This document shows, one piece after another, positions 36,827 through 45,749 of a DNA stretch of 64,000 nucleotides. The notes under the pieces were generated by a model. The model worked only from the letters and a program-made list of their open reading frames with translations, was not told the DNA's origin and ran no database searches. The stretch lies in contig NZ_VSDO01000006.1 in assembly GCF_008084145.1 (NCBI RefSeq), positions 422,366 through 486,365 of the forward strand, written 5' to 3'. The position numbers were made by a program, and so were the translations under genes. Numbering within the stretch: position 1 is the stretch's first letter; the number at the start of each line of letters is the position of its first letter. Source of the stretch: Paenibacillus faecis. Lineage in GTDB: Bacteria; Bacillota; Bacilli; Paenibacillales; Paenibacillaceae.

Positions 36827-36991
36827 ATGCTGAAATGGTCTATGATTTTTTTGGTCATTGCCTTGATTGCCGGAATATTCGGATTCTTTAATATCGTCGC
36901 GGCAGCGGCCTCCATCGCCAAAGTGCTATTCTTCATTTTTCTTGTCTTATTTGTGATTTCTCTGTTTGCAGGAAGAAGCCGTTCTTTGTAG
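36827..36991 (+). CDS. DUF1328 small membrane protein
   Basis: 54 aa from the ATG at 36827, nine bases after GGAAG. Two membrane helices: MLKWSMIFLVIALIAGIFGF, then AKVLFFIFLVLFVISLF. The family (YtjA-like, UPF0391) is widespread and stress induced; biochemical role unknown. The open frame upstream of 36827 is not needed. Downstream is a strong terminator. Confidence 0.85.
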   Translation: MLKWSMIFLVIALIAGIFGFFNIVAAAASIAKVLFFIFLVLFVISLFAGRSRSL

Positions 36992-37019
36992 AGAAAACGA
37001 TTTAAGGCTCCTTCCCTGT

Positions 37020-37083
37020 CAAAATTAGAAAAAGCGCGAGATGCCAAGGTTGAGACCTTGCTCTCGCGCTTTTTCTAATTTTG
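37020..37083 (+). terminator. bidirectional terminator with perfect 21-bp stem
   Basis: AAAATTAGAAAAAGCGCGAGA pairs perfectly with its complement at 37063-37083 (loop holds an extra CAAGG/CCTTG stem). T runs are formed on both strands. It separates the convergent DUF1328 and YpmS-like genes. Confidence 0.9.
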
Positions 37084-37085
37084 TC

Positions 37086-37661
37086 TTACAGCCATGTTTC
37101 CAAATATCCGGCCAACTCGATCCAATCCAAAGCAAAGCGCATTTTTAGCGAATGCTCCTGAAAATCGACCGCCTTAATCTTTACTACGTCCGGAAGAGCG
37201 GCATCAAGCTGAACGGTGATCGGCTTCAAGCCAAAAGTTCCCGGGGAAAGTTCCAAACGACGTGCCCGCAGAAATTCGGGAGTCAGTGTCAACTGTCCGG
37301 CGGAATATTCCATCCGGTATCCGGCACGGAAGCCCGCCTCTAGGCCCCCCCAAGAAACATGGATACGGGCCTCCAGCCGGTCTCCATTCAACTGAAACTC
37401 CGCCCCGGTCACGGTTACCGGGAGGTCATTCTTCTCCAGATAATCCGTCAGCGCTTTTTTGGCCAGTTGGTTCAATTCCCGCTCGGATAGCGTCAATTCC
37501 GCCCGCCGGGTCTCCGCCATCGCAAAGAGCTTGTCCTTCCATGAAATCTCGGAATACCGCAGGTCCAGTTGATCCGTTGGACGGATATACAAAATCAGAC
37601 CAATGACGATCGACACGACCGCCAAAAGGATAAACCCGATAAAAAGTCTCCTTTTCCTCAT
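37086..37661 (-). CDS. membrane-anchored protein, possibly DUF2140/YpmS-like
   Basis: 191 aa from the ATG at 37661 behind AAAGGAGGCAGC. One N-terminal membrane anchor (residues 6-24) and an extracytoplasmic domain with TLSERELNQLAKKAL, then long beta strands (VTVTGAEFQLNGDRLEARIHV). The layout resembles YpmS (DUF2140), but similarity is weak by eye. Function unknown. Confidence 0.5.
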   Translation of the reverse strand: MRKRRLFIGFILLAVVSIVIGLILYIRPTDQLDLRYSEISWKDKLFAMAETRRAELTLSERELNQLAKKALTDYLEKNDLPVTVTGAEFQLNGDRLEARIHVSWGGLEAGFRAGYRMEYSAGQLTLTPEFLRARRLELSPGTFGLKPITVQLDAALPDVVKIKAVDFQEHSLKMRFALDWIELAGYLETWL

Positions 37662-37799
37662 GCTGCCTCCTTTCATTTCCCAAAAATGCCCGGAAATAAC
37701 TGTAAAAGAATTTAACAAAAAAATGATTCTTAGGTTGCTTGGCTGTTTATATGAACTATTAGAATATATATTTTATACTGTTTAAGGAGGAATAGATTC

Positions 37800-38213
37800 A
37801 TGAAAAAAATAGCAGCACTATCCGCTTCCATGCTCCTCACCGCCGCTTTGGCGACGAGCGTGTCGGCAGACCCGGCCACGACGACTACAGAAACGAACGA
37901 GGTTCCAACCGTCGTGGGACAAACCGTCGAAGTAACCGGAACTTCTTCTTCGCAGGGGTCCAGCGTAACGGACATCACTTACTTGGATTTGGACGAGCCG
38001 ATCGTCTCTCCGGATGAACTCATTCTTGCGCCAAAACCGGTTACGCTTACCAAGATTACGTATTTCTATGAAACTCCGGGCGGCAAGGCACTGAGCGCCC
38101 TGGCGCCCCAAAAAGTCAGTCCGACGGGCCAAATTGTCAACAACTGGGTTGAAATATATACCTGGCTCGGAAAAGCCTGGATTTATCTCCCGGGCTACAC
38201 TCCTACCTATTAA
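37800..38213 (+). CDS. secreted protein with C-terminal SH3-like region
   Basis: 137 aa. Signal peptide KKIAALSASMLLTAALATSVSA cleaved near residue 23; a Thr/Ser-rich linker; C-terminal ITYFYETPGGKALSALAPQKV...WVEIYTWLGKAWIYLPG with the strand pattern of bacterial SH3 domains. Start behind AAGGAGGAATAGATTC. Likely an exported envelope protein. Family not recognised. Confidence 0.7.
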   Translation: MKKIAALSASMLLTAALATSVSADPATTTTETNEVPTVVGQTVEVTGTSSSQGSSVTDITYLDLDEPIVSPDELILAPKPVTLTKITYFYETPGGKALSALAPQKVSPTGQIVNNWVEIYTWLGKAWIYLPGYTPTY

Positions 38214-38252
38214 TTTATAAGAGGATGACGTGAAAGTCATCCTCCTAACGCG

Positions 38253-38302
38253 AAATCGCTCCGCAGACACGGGATCCCCTGTTCTTGCGGAGCGATTTTT
38301 TT
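38253..38302 (+). terminator. bidirectional terminator
   Basis: 13-bp stem AAATCGCTCCGCA / TGCGGAGCGATTT with T run on the plus strand. It lies between convergent genes. A second small hairpin (GAGGATGAC / GTCATCCTC) is at 38221-38244. Confidence 0.85.
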
Positions 38303-38327
38303 CACTGCGATTATGATGACTTAAAGA

Positions 38328-39374
38328 TTATTTCAACACACTCCCGCCATATAAGAAGCGGTGTTTCCAAGATCCATCAAACTTGTCCACACGCACGCCG
38401 CCCGATTTGGCCGAATAGGTATGAAGCAATTGACCGTCGCCCAGATAGATGGACACATGCGTAATCCGCTCATTGTTGACGTCCACCCCTTGATAGGCCG
38501 ATGGGGAGGAGCCGCGATACTCCATAAAGAAGACCAGATCGCCTCGCTTCAGGCTTCCGATATCGTAAACCGCGGTGCCGTTGTCCCGGACCCATTGCCC
38601 CTGTTTGCGGGAATCCGCGGGAAGAACGATGTCGAGCGCTTCACGGTACGCTTGGCGCACAAAATCCGAGCAATCAAAGCTCGTTGTCGTGCTGCGGTCC
38701 GAACCGAACTCATACGGGGTCCCCAGATACTTTTGCCCCGTCCGGATGACCGATTCGATTCGCTCGCTGATGGATGGAGCCCCCGGAGCGGGAGCAGGGG
38801 ACGGCGTAGGCACGCTAGGAACCGGCACGGTAGGCGTCGGCCCGGGAACCGTGCCTCCGATTTCCAAGTATTTGTCGGACGTACTCACATAGCCGATTTG
38901 CCCGCTTTCGGTAAGTACTTTATAGAAATAATTATTGCTGCGCTCCAGTACCGTAACCGCGCTCCCTTTCCGCAGCATACCGAGCACTCGTCCGGATGCG
39001 GACGGCTCGTCCCGGAAATTCACGCCGTATTTGACGACGGCGGAAGCCCCTTGCGGACTTGGCGTCGGCGTTGCAGCCGTTTCCCCAACGCTGATATATT
39101 TATCCGACGCACTCACATAGCCGATCGAGCCATCGCCGCTCTGCACCTTATAAAAATAGTCGTTGCTCCGTTCCAACACGGTAACATCCGAACCTTTTTT
39201 CAATAATCCGATCACCCGGCCCGAAAGCGAGGGTTTGTCGCGCAAATTCACTCCGTTCTCGATGTGGCCTCGAGTCACAACCGAAGAATTTGCCGCTGAT
39301 ACATCTTGCTGCATGGACGTAAAAGTAGTTAGCATTACAACGCTCATCGCGATTACCGCTATGCTTCGTTTCAT
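38328..39374 (-). CDS. secreted NlpC/P60 endopeptidase with two SH3b domains
   Basis: 348 aa. Signal peptide (residues 1-27), SH3b domain 1 (about 33-98), SH3b domain 2 (about 110-175), a Pro-rich linker (PTPTVPVPSVPTPSPAPAP), and NlpC/P60 domain (210-345). Catalytic Cys in SFDCSDFVRQAY, His in ITHVSIYLGDG, third residue His in LLHTYSAKSGG. It probably cleaves gamma-D-Glu-diaminopimelate bonds in peptidoglycan. The two SH3b domains share GRV(I/L)G(L/M)L(K/R)KGS and YFYKV, so they are a recent internal duplication. Confidence 0.9.
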   Translation of the reverse strand: MKRSIAVIAMSVVMLTTFTSMQQDVSAANSSVVTRGHIENGVNLRDKPSLSGRVIGLLKKGSDVTVLERSNDYFYKVQSGDGSIGYVSASDKYISVGETAATPTPSPQGASAVVKYGVNFRDEPSASGRVLGMLRKGSAVTVLERSNNYFYKVLTESGQIGYVSTSDKYLEIGGTVPGPTPTVPVPSVPTPSPAPAPGAPSISERIESVIRTGQKYLGTPYEFGSDRSTTTSFDCSDFVRQAYREALDIVLPADSRKQGQWVRDNGTAVYDIGSLKRGDLVFFMEYRGSSPSAYQGVDVNNERITHVSIYLGDGQLLHTYSAKSGGVRVDKFDGSWKHRFLYGGSVLK

Positions 39375-39452
39375 AATTTATGCCTCCTGAGGATATTCTT
39401 GATGTCTATAGGCGGATTCTGTATCGTTCCTCCTTTCTTTGGACTTGTTCCC

Positions 39453-39481
39453 ATTATAGACCATGTCGAACTTTGTCTGAA
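39453..39481 (-). promoter_or_regulatory. SigA promoter of the NlpC/P60 gene
   Basis: Minus strand: TTCAGA at 39481-39476, 17-bp spacer, perfect TATAAT at 39458-39453. Leader about 70 nt. Confidence 0.55.
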
Positions 39482-39543
39482 TCCGTCGATTCACACACAT
39501 TTCGATGGCGTTGTACTCCTATTAGACTAGCTGGGAGGCAAAT

Positions 39544-39580
39544 AAAAAGGGCCCGATTTCCTATACAGGAAACCGGGCCC
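39544..39580 (-). terminator. terminator of the CDF transporter gene
   Basis: Perfect or near-perfect 14-bp stem GGGCCCGATTTCCT / AGGAAACCGGGCCC (39549-39562, 39567-39580) with TTTTT on the minus strand. Confidence 0.85.
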
Positions 39581-39591
39581 GGTCTTTCGCC

Positions 39592-40485
39592 TTACTGACT
39601 CTTCTCTTTTCGCGATTCCGCCGATTTCGGTTCAACGTGGACATGGACATGCATCACATTTTTGATTTTCCGCATCCGCTCCTCCACTAAATCACTGATA
39701 TGATGCCCTTCAATGACCGACAATTGCGGATTGACTTCGATTACGACGTCAACGAGCACATGATTTCCGTGTACGCGGGCTTTTAAATCCTTAATGCCCT
39801 CCACTCCCGGAATCCGGGCGATGGTCCCCCTTAAATCGCTGAGTTCCCGCTCGTCGAACCCGTCCGTAAGACTGTGGGTCGATTCACGGAATATTTCCCA
39901 TGCCGTTTTGCATATCAAAATCCCTACCGCTACCGCGGCAACGCCGTCCAGCCAGGGGATGCCGAACTGGGCTCCCACAATCCCGACCGCGGCCCCGATG
40001 CTCACCAGGGCGTCCGAAAGATTATCCTTGGCCGCCGCCATCAGAGCCTGGTTATTGATCTGCTTGGCCAATTTGCGGTTATACAAATACACGCCGCCCA
40101 TCGCCACCGCACAGATCAAAGCTACTCCGGCGGACAAAATATCCGGCTCGGCATGCCTCCCCTCAATCAGGCCGCGCACCGCCGTGATAATGACCTGGAT
40201 GCCCACCATAGCCATAATAAACGACGCAACCAGAGCGGCGATCGTTTCCGCGCGGAAATGGCCGTAAGCATGATCGGAATCCGGCGGCTTCTGCGAAATA
40301 CGCAGTCCGATCAGCACCGCGACAGAGGCTACGATATCCGTCAAATTATTAAAGCCGTCCGCCAGCAGCGCGCTGGAGGCGAATATGTAACCGCTGATCA
40401 GCTTGAATGCCGACAGCAGCAAGTAAGCGGCGATACTGACCCAAGCTCCCCGTTCCCCTTTTCGTATATCTTCGTAAATATCCAA
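39592..40485 (-). CDS. cation diffusion facilitator (CDF) transporter
   Basis: 297 aa if started at the TTG at 40485, which has GGAGG 10 bases upstream and gives the family-typical N-terminus LDIYEDIRKGERGAWVS; the frame is open to 40515. Six membrane helices; metal site residues in ADGFNNLTDIV and HAYGHFRAETIAAL; cytoplasmic C-terminal domain with VHGNHVLVDV and MHVHVHVEP. Expels divalent metals such as Zn2+, Fe2+ or Mn2+ in exchange for protons; specificity not predictable. Confidence 0.88.
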   Translation of the reverse strand: MDIYEDIRKGERGAWVSIAAYLLLSAFKLISGYIFASSALLADGFNNLTDIVASVAVLIGLRISQKPPDSDHAYGHFRAETIAALVASFIMAMVGIQVIITAVRGLIEGRHAEPDILSAGVALICAVAMGGVYLYNRKLAKQINNQALMAAAKDNLSDALVSIGAAVGIVGAQFGIPWLDGVAAVAVGILICKTAWEIFRESTHSLTDGFDERELSDLRGTIARIPGVEGIKDLKARVHGNHVLVDVVIEVNPQLSVIEGHHISDLVEERMRKIKNVMHVHVHVEPKSAESRKEKSQ

Positions 40486-40621
40486 GTTCTCCGCACCTCC
40501 AGACCGGAACATCAAGACCTAAGTTATCAAAGTCGTTACATCATCGTAGCAAATGAAATCCGTGTAAGTCCAGAGAAACAGTGTTGCCCCCGGCAAAAGT
40601 GGTCAAGGCTCATTATTCCCG

Positions 40622-40650
40622 TTGTACGCTTATTTAAAAACGTTTAAAAT
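40622..40650 (+). promoter_or_regulatory. SigA promoter of the 62-aa gene
   Basis: TTGTAC at 40622-40627, 17-bp spacer, TAAAAT at 40645-40650; leader about 30 nt. Confidence 0.55.
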
Positions 40651-40687
40651 AAGGGCAGCCCCCTTCTATTTTGAGGAGATGATTGTG

Positions 40688-40876
40688 ATGACGGAAAACA
40701 AAGAGCCCCGGAAAATCGATCTGGCCGAAGCGATGCGCCAGAAGCTGCAGCAGAAGAAACAGCAGCAGCAAAACGCCAACAAACCGGGGATGATGGGAAA
40801 TCAGCAGACCAAAACGTTGAAAAGCCAAAACAACAAAAAGCCGAATAATCAGCGCCGTCGGACCGGAGGCTCCTAG
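40688..40876 (+). CDS. small Gln/Lys-rich basic protein
   Basis: 62 aa from the ATG at 40688, nine bases after GAGGAG. After KIDLAEAMRQKLQQKKQQQQ the sequence is low complexity, rich in Gln, Asn, Lys and Arg, ending NNQRRRTGGS. Probably disordered and nucleic-acid binding by charge (inference). It has its own promoter and a strong terminator, which argues that it is real. Family not recognised. Confidence 0.6.
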   Translation: MTENKEPRKIDLAEAMRQKLQQKKQQQQNANKPGMMGNQQTKTLKSQNNKKPNNQRRRTGGS

Positions 40877-40894
40877 AGCCCTTGCCCGGCCGCA

Positions 40895-40935
40895 AAAACA
40901 AGCCGCAGCTGTCGTAAACAGCTGCGGCTTGTTTT
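40895..40935 (+). terminator. bidirectional terminator
   Basis: Perfect 18-bp stem around CAAGCCGCAGCTGT with a 5-nt loop (CGTAA), ending GTTTTGTTG on plus and TTTTTG on minus. Separates the 62-aa gene from ykpA. Confidence 0.9.
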
Positions 40936-40993
40936 GTTGCGTATCCTTCGGTACGGTATTCGGTATTAATTGTGAATTGCGGTCCGGTTGATG

Positions 40994-42619
40994 TTACGCC
41001 TCTTCCGGATACATCGTCTTGCGCAAGTTTTGAATTTCTTCGCTCTCCAGATATTCATCATAAGTCATAACACGGTCAATAATACCGTTAGGCGTGATTT
41101 CAATAATCCGGTTGGCGATCGTTTGAATGAACTGATGGTCATGGGAGGTAAACAGAATCGTCCCGTCGAAATCGATCAGCCCGTTGTTCAGTGCCGTAAT
41201 GGACTCGAGATCCAAGTGGTTGGTCGGTTCGTCGAACAGCAGCACGTTGGCGCCGTTCAGCATCATTTTAGCCAGCATACAGCGAACCTTCTCGCCCCCG
41301 GACAACACGCTGGCCTTCTTCAGCGCCTCCTCGCCGGAGAACAGCATCCGGCCAAGGAAACCGCGCAGGAAGGTTTCGTCCTGGTCATTGGAGTACTGAC
41401 GGAGCCAATCGACCAAATTGAGGTCCACCCCGTCGAAGTATTTCGAGTTGTCTTTCGGGAAATACGCTTGCGATGTCGTTACGCCCCAGCTGTATTCGCC
41501 GGCATCGGCTTCCAGCTCGCCCATCACGATTTGGAAGAAAGTCGTCTTGGGCAGCGAATTCGGACCGACGAAAGCGATCTTGTCGCCCTTGTTGACGACG
41601 AAGCTCACATTGTCGAGCACCTTCTCGCCTTCCAGGCTCTTGGTCAAACCGTCCACCGTCAGCAGCTGCTTCCCGGCTTCGCGTTCCGCTTTAAAGTGCA
41701 GGAACGGATATTTCCGGTTGGACGGACGGATATCGTCGAGCGTAATCTTGTCGAGCTGCTTCTTCCGGGAAGTCGCCTGTTTCGATTTGGAGGCATTGGC
41801 GGAAAAGCGTTGGATGAAGGCTTGGAGTTCCTTGATCTTCTCTTCCTTCTTCTTGTTCGCATCCCGCTGCATTTGCAGCGCCAATTGGCTGGACTCATAC
41901 CAGAAATCATAGTTGCCGACGTACATCTGGATTTTGCCGAAGTCGATATCCGCGATATGCGTACATACCTTGTTCAGGAAGTGGCGGTCGTGGGACACGA
42001 CGATGACGGTGCCTTCATAGTCCATAAGGAAGTTCTCGAGCCATTGGATCGATTCCAGGTCCAAGTGGTTCGTAGGTTCGTCCAGCAGCAGGTTGTTCGG
42101 ACGACCGAACAGCGCTTGCGCCAGGAGGACGCGGACCTTCTCGTTGCCGCTGAGCTCCTTCATATTCTTGTCGTGCAGATCGCGCGGAATGCCGAGACCG
42201 ATCAACAACGCGGCCGCGTCAGGCTCCGCATCCCAGCCGTTCAGCTCCGCGAATTCGCCTTCCAGCTCACCCGCGCGCATCCCGTCCTCTTCGGAGAAAT
42301 CGGCCTTGGCATAGAGCGCGTCCTTCTCTTTCATAATCGAATAGAGGCGCGCGTGCCCCATAATTACCGTCTCCAGTACAGGGTACTCGTCATACTCGTA
42401 ATGGTTCTGCTTCAGAACGGCCAGGCGTTCCCCCGGCGTCATGCTGACTTCGCCCTGGTTCGGCTCGATCTCCCCCGCCAAAATTTTCAGAAAGGTCGAT
42501 TTCCCCGCTCCGTTGGCTCCGATCAACCCGTAACAGTTGCCCGGCGTAAACTTTATATTTACATCTTCGAAAAGTGCCCGTTTTCCATATCGGAGCGTTA
42601 CACCATTAGTACTGATCAT
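40994..42619 (-). CDS. ykpA: ABC-F family ATPase YkpA
   Basis: 541 aa, two ATPase domains and no membrane part. NBD1: Walker A GANGAGKST, signature LSGNEKVR, Walker B LLLDEPTNHLDLES. Inter-domain linker with KSKQATSRKKQLDKI. NBD2: signature LSGGEKVRCML, Walker B LLFDEPTNHLDLES, but Walker A reads GPNSLPKTT, lacking the GxxxxGK form; as remembered, B. subtilis YkpA has the same peculiarity. ABC-F proteins act on ribosomes; the role of this subgroup is not settled. Confidence 0.92.
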   Translation of the reverse strand: MISTNGVTLRYGKRALFEDVNIKFTPGNCYGLIGANGAGKSTFLKILAGEIEPNQGEVSMTPGERLAVLKQNHYEYDEYPVLETVIMGHARLYSIMKEKDALYAKADFSEEDGMRAGELEGEFAELNGWDAEPDAAALLIGLGIPRDLHDKNMKELSGNEKVRVLLAQALFGRPNNLLLDEPTNHLDLESIQWLENFLMDYEGTVIVVSHDRHFLNKVCTHIADIDFGKIQMYVGNYDFWYESSQLALQMQRDANKKKEEKIKELQAFIQRFSANASKSKQATSRKKQLDKITLDDIRPSNRKYPFLHFKAEREAGKQLLTVDGLTKSLEGEKVLDNVSFVVNKGDKIAFVGPNSLPKTTFFQIVMGELEADAGEYSWGVTTSQAYFPKDNSKYFDGVDLNLVDWLRQYSNDQDETFLRGFLGRMLFSGEEALKKASVLSGGEKVRCMLAKMMLNGANVLLFDEPTNHLDLESITALNNGLIDFDGTILFTSHDHQFIQTIANRIIEITPNGIIDRVMTYDEYLESEEIQNLRKTMYPEEA

Positions 42620-43543
42620 TTAAATAATCCCATCCTTTATCCATTGTCCACTACTGGGTCAATATTATAGCATAGATCCTCCCCGAAGCCCATTCATTGA
42701 TCGTGAAGAAGCTGAAAAATGAAAAAGAAGCGAATCCCGGAAATCTTCGAATCCGGTGTCACCGGGTTATCCGGTTATCTGGACATCGGGTCACCCGGGA
42801 CCCTTTAATTTAATCTTCGGACCTGGAAAAACTGGCAGATGAAGGGGTTGGTTTGTAGGAGCCGGTTGTTTTGCGGCGATCTAATGGATTCAAACGGCCG
42901 GAGAGGTGATTGTACGAAGGAGTAGAAGTAGAAGCGCGGGCGCACCTTCCATTAGTTTCGACAAAACGGTCGCGGGGCCTGCGATCCACTCTCCCTTGAA
43001 GTCGGCAGGTTAGTGGATAAAGGCTTTTTGGGGCGCTATTTTGTCGAATTTGGCAAAATGAGACGAAATAGCGGTGTTTTGGGCCCTTATTTTGAGAAAA
43101 AACGGGGCAAAACCTGATTTCGGGGCCTCCGCCAGGGCAATAGGGCCTTTTTTGACCGCTATTTTTCCTCTGGAGCCGAATTGGGCCGAAATAACGGCTT
43201 TTTCGGCCGCTATTTCGGCGGAAGCTCCCGCTAAACAGCACCGGCCGGCCACGCTGCACACAGCGGCCCCCCCTGCGGACGACGGCCTCGGCCTGGCCCT
43301 TGGCACGGGCCCATATCCGCCCTGCCTACTCTGCCCGGCCGGCGCTTCCGCCGAACTCCGCCACACGCCCGCTTGCTCTGCGCTGACTGGGCTTCCGCCG
43401 GGCACCGGCCCTCCCCCGCCTTGCGCTGACCTGCCTGCCCGGGCCTCCGCCGTCACACGCCTCGCCCCCGGCTGCCGAGCTCCGCCGTCGTTCCCGCTCC
43501 CCCGCCTGCTCCGCCTGGCCCGGCCTCAAGCCGGGCTCCGCCG
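42620..43543 (+). other. 0.92-kb gene-free region with repeats
   Basis: No credible gene. It contains a cluster of GGTGTCACCGGGT / CCGGTTATC blocks at 42755-42802 upstream of ykpA, the second palindromic element (43017-43215), and a C-rich stretch with degenerate CTCCGCC/CTTCCGCC repeats (43216-43540). Open frames there are biased Ala/Arg/Gly/Pro translations. Confidence 0.7.
43017..43215 (+). repeat. palindromic interspersed element, copy 2
   Basis: Same architecture as 11824-12024. Outer arms 43017-43055 and 43175-43215; inner arms 43066-43094 and 43139-43168 (AATAGCGGT...GGGCCCTTATT against AATAGGGCC...GACCGCTATT). Same orientation as copy 1 with an identical 23-bp block at 43032-43054. 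Arms differ between copies but pairing is preserved in both, suggesting that the fold matters. Confidence 0.85.
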
Positions 43544-44491
43544 TCACGCCTCCGGGAAGCGCAGCGTCTCGCCGTGCAGCAGCACGCGGATCGCCGACTC
43601 CGGAATGCCGCGCTTCCGCCGGTCGGCTTCGAGCCGGTCGAGCGCCTCGCGCGCCGTGTCGTCGGCCAGCCGGAACGTGCCGTAATGCATAGGCACCATC
43701 AATTTGGCTTTGACGTCCACGAAAGCCTGGAGCGCCTCTTCCGGCGTCGTGTGCTGGCTCGTCATGAACCATTCCGGTTCATACGCGCCGATCGGCAGCA
43801 GCGCCACGTCGATGTCGAAGCGCTCGCCGATTTCGGCGAAGCCGCGGAAATAACCGCTGTCTCCGGCAAAATACACCACCTGCCGCTTCACCTCTTCCCG
43901 GGGATTCGCCGGTTCCAGCACGAATCCGCCCCAATGGGAGGTGTTCGTATCGAACAAAGTGCGCCGGGTCCAATGCTGGGTCGGCACGAACGAGATTTTG
44001 GCGTCCCCGATCCGCAATTGCTCCCACCATTTTAATTCCCGGGTCCGCTGGAAGCCCTTGCGCATCATTTTACGCGCCAATCCGCTGGGCACGATGATCT
44101 GCGTCCCGCTTCCGTAAAGCCGGCGGATGGACGACACGTGCATATGGTCGTAATGGGAGTGCGAAATCAAAATCACGTCGATATCCGGAACGTCGTCGAT
44201 GGGAATCCCCGGTGCCCCGAGCCTCCGCTGAAACCCCATCCGGGAAGCCCAGACCGGATCCGTTACGATATTTAAGCCTTCATATTGGATGAGAAAGGTC
44301 GAGTGACCGATCCAGGTGATCGACGTTTCCTCTTTATTGCCCAGCAGATAATCCAGTTGGGGTTCCGAATTCGGGATAATGTAGGAATAATCTTTTTTCT
44401 TTCTGCGGCGCTCCTCCCGCCATTGCTTAAATTGCTTTAACGTTTTGTCCGTACTGACATTGTCAAGGTTGTTGTAGCGCGTTCTCGGCAT
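43544..44491 (-). CDS. MBL-fold hydrolase (UlaG/NAPE-PLD type)
   Basis: 315 aa from the ATG at 44491 behind GGAGGAAG. Zinc signature ILISHSHYDHMH, preceded by WIGHSTFLIQYEGLNIVTDPV, then PTQHWTRRT, VYFAGDSGYF and MHYGTFRL. This layout is that of N-acyl-phosphatidylethanolamine phospholipase D-like and UlaG-like metal hydrolases. Substrate unknown. Upstream sequence (43216-43540) is repeat-rich. Confidence 0.88.
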   Translation of the reverse strand: MPRTRYNNLDNVSTDKTLKQFKQWREERRRKKKDYSYIIPNSEPQLDYLLGNKEETSITWIGHSTFLIQYEGLNIVTDPVWASRMGFQRRLGAPGIPIDDVPDIDVILISHSHYDHMHVSSIRRLYGSGTQIIVPSGLARKMMRKGFQRTRELKWWEQLRIGDAKISFVPTQHWTRRTLFDTNTSHWGGFVLEPANPREEVKRQVVYFAGDSGYFRGFAEIGERFDIDVALLPIGAYEPEWFMTSQHTTPEEALQAFVDVKAKLMVPMHYGTFRLADDTAREALDRLEADRRKRGIPESAIRVLLHGETLRFPEA

Positions 44492-44605
44492 ACCGAGACT
44501 TCCTCCTTCCATTCCTGTCCATCCGCCGGATGATGTTTTTATTCATTGTAAATCACCCAAGGAAGCAAATCCAAATTTGACGGCCGGTCCGATCGGTCAT
44601 ACCGA

Positions 44606-44707
44606 TTAATCCGAAGGATCTTTATACCTCCAGGCGAATACAAACAAAAACACAAGCGCGAAAACAACGACAAGCCAAGGCGCCACCATGATCATAAAAT
44701 GTTCCAT
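44606..44707 (-). CDS. cydS: cytochrome bd oxidase small subunit CydS
   Basis: 33 aa. It starts MEHFMIMVAPWLVVV and ends WRYKDPSD, with one membrane helix. Length, position just after cydB (10 nt) and the Met-rich N-terminus before an AP motif match Geobacillus CydS, which sits beside the haem b595 region of subunit A and may block an oxygen channel. AAGGATGAG lies upstream. Normally missed by gene finders because of its size. Confidence 0.75.
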   Translation of the reverse strand: MEHFMIMVAPWLVVVFALVFLFVFAWRYKDPSD

Positions 44708-44717
44708 CCGCAAACCC

Positions 44718-45749
44718 TCATCCTTTCTTCGGCGAATGGCCTCGCACATATTTAGCGTCGAACAGGAACAGCCGCATCAGCAAGATAAGCGAAGGGACCA
44801 AGACGAGCAGCCCGGCGACGAAAGCGGTAATCAGCGCTACCGCCATCGTTTCGTTCGTGATGGCTTCATAGATGCTGACCTGTTTATACAAAATGTACGG
44901 CAGATGAGACCGGCCATAGCCGTACCAGGCAAAGCCGAACTGGAAAATAACCAGCAAAAACGACCAGCCGAGGTGACGCCTTTTCCAAACAAAGTAAACC
45001 GCCAGCAGGAAACAAATCAGCGAGGCGATAAACATCCACGCCATCTTCAGCATATTCGCGAAATGCTCGGGATTTTGCAGGTTAATCTGAAAAAAGGCAA
45101 ACACACAGGCCAGAATCGTCGGCCCGCTCCACATCAGCGCATAACCCCGCAGCACCTCAAAGGCGCCGGAGTCGCCGGCCCGGTCGGCGTAAAAGGCCAA
45201 AAACATGGCCGAAATATATAGCACCGATACCAGGGCCAGCAAGATGACCGACCAGGTATACGGATTACTGAGAAACCGGCCCCAATCCAACACGACGCGT
45301 CCCGCTCTTTCCTGGATAATCCCGCCTTCGGAAATCGCCAGTACGGTCGACAGAGCCGCCGGAATCAACAGGCCCGTCGCCCCGTAGATGGCCATGTAGA
45401 GCTTGTTGTTCTCTTTGCTGCTGCCATAGGTATTGTAGGCGTAATAAGCCCCCCGCAGCGCCAGGAGAACCGTGGCCAGACTGCCGGGAACCAGCAGCGC
45501 CGTCCCGTAGTAATAGGCGGAATCAGGAAAGAAACCGACCAGACCCACCACGAAGAAGATGAGAAACACATTCGTCACTTCCCAGACCGGGGAGAGATAG
45601 CGCTGGATGATGTTGTGCACTTTATTTTTATGACCGGTAATCACGCTGTAATAGCTGAAAAAGCCCGCTCCGAAATCCACCGAAGCCACGATCAGGTACC
45701 CGAACAAAAACGTCCAAAGCACCGTAATGCCGACCATCTCATAACTCAC
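44718..45749 (-). CDS. cydB: cytochrome bd ubiquinol oxidase subunit II
   Basis: 343 aa with about nine membrane helices. N-terminus ITVLWTFLFGYLIVASVDFGAGFF is the subunit II signature; the protein belongs to the YthB group of Firmicutes bd oxidases. Starts with an ATGA overlap of the cydA stop. Together with CydA it reduces O2 to water using menaquinol at the membrane, under low oxygen. Confidence 0.92.
   Translation of the reverse strand: MSYEMVGITVLWTFLFGYLIVASVDFGAGFFSYYSVITGHKNKVHNIIQRYLSPVWEVTNVFLIFFVVGLVGFFPDSAYYYGTALLVPGSLATVLLALRGAYYAYNTYGSSKENNKLYMAIYGATGLLIPAALSTVLAISEGGIIQERAGRVVLDWGRFLSNPYTWSVILLALVSVLYISAMFLAFYADRAGDSGAFEVLRGYALMWSGPTILACVFAFFQINLQNPEHFANMLKMAWMFIASLICFLLAVYFVWKRRHLGWSFLLVIFQFGFAWYGYGRSHLPYILYKQVSIYEAITNETMAVALITAFVAGLLVLVPSLILLMRLFLFDAKYVRGHSPKKG

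Noticed and set aside
37818-38270. 150-aa minus-strand frame over the secreted SH3-like gene
   Set aside because: Antisense to a gene with signal peptide and good ribosome site.
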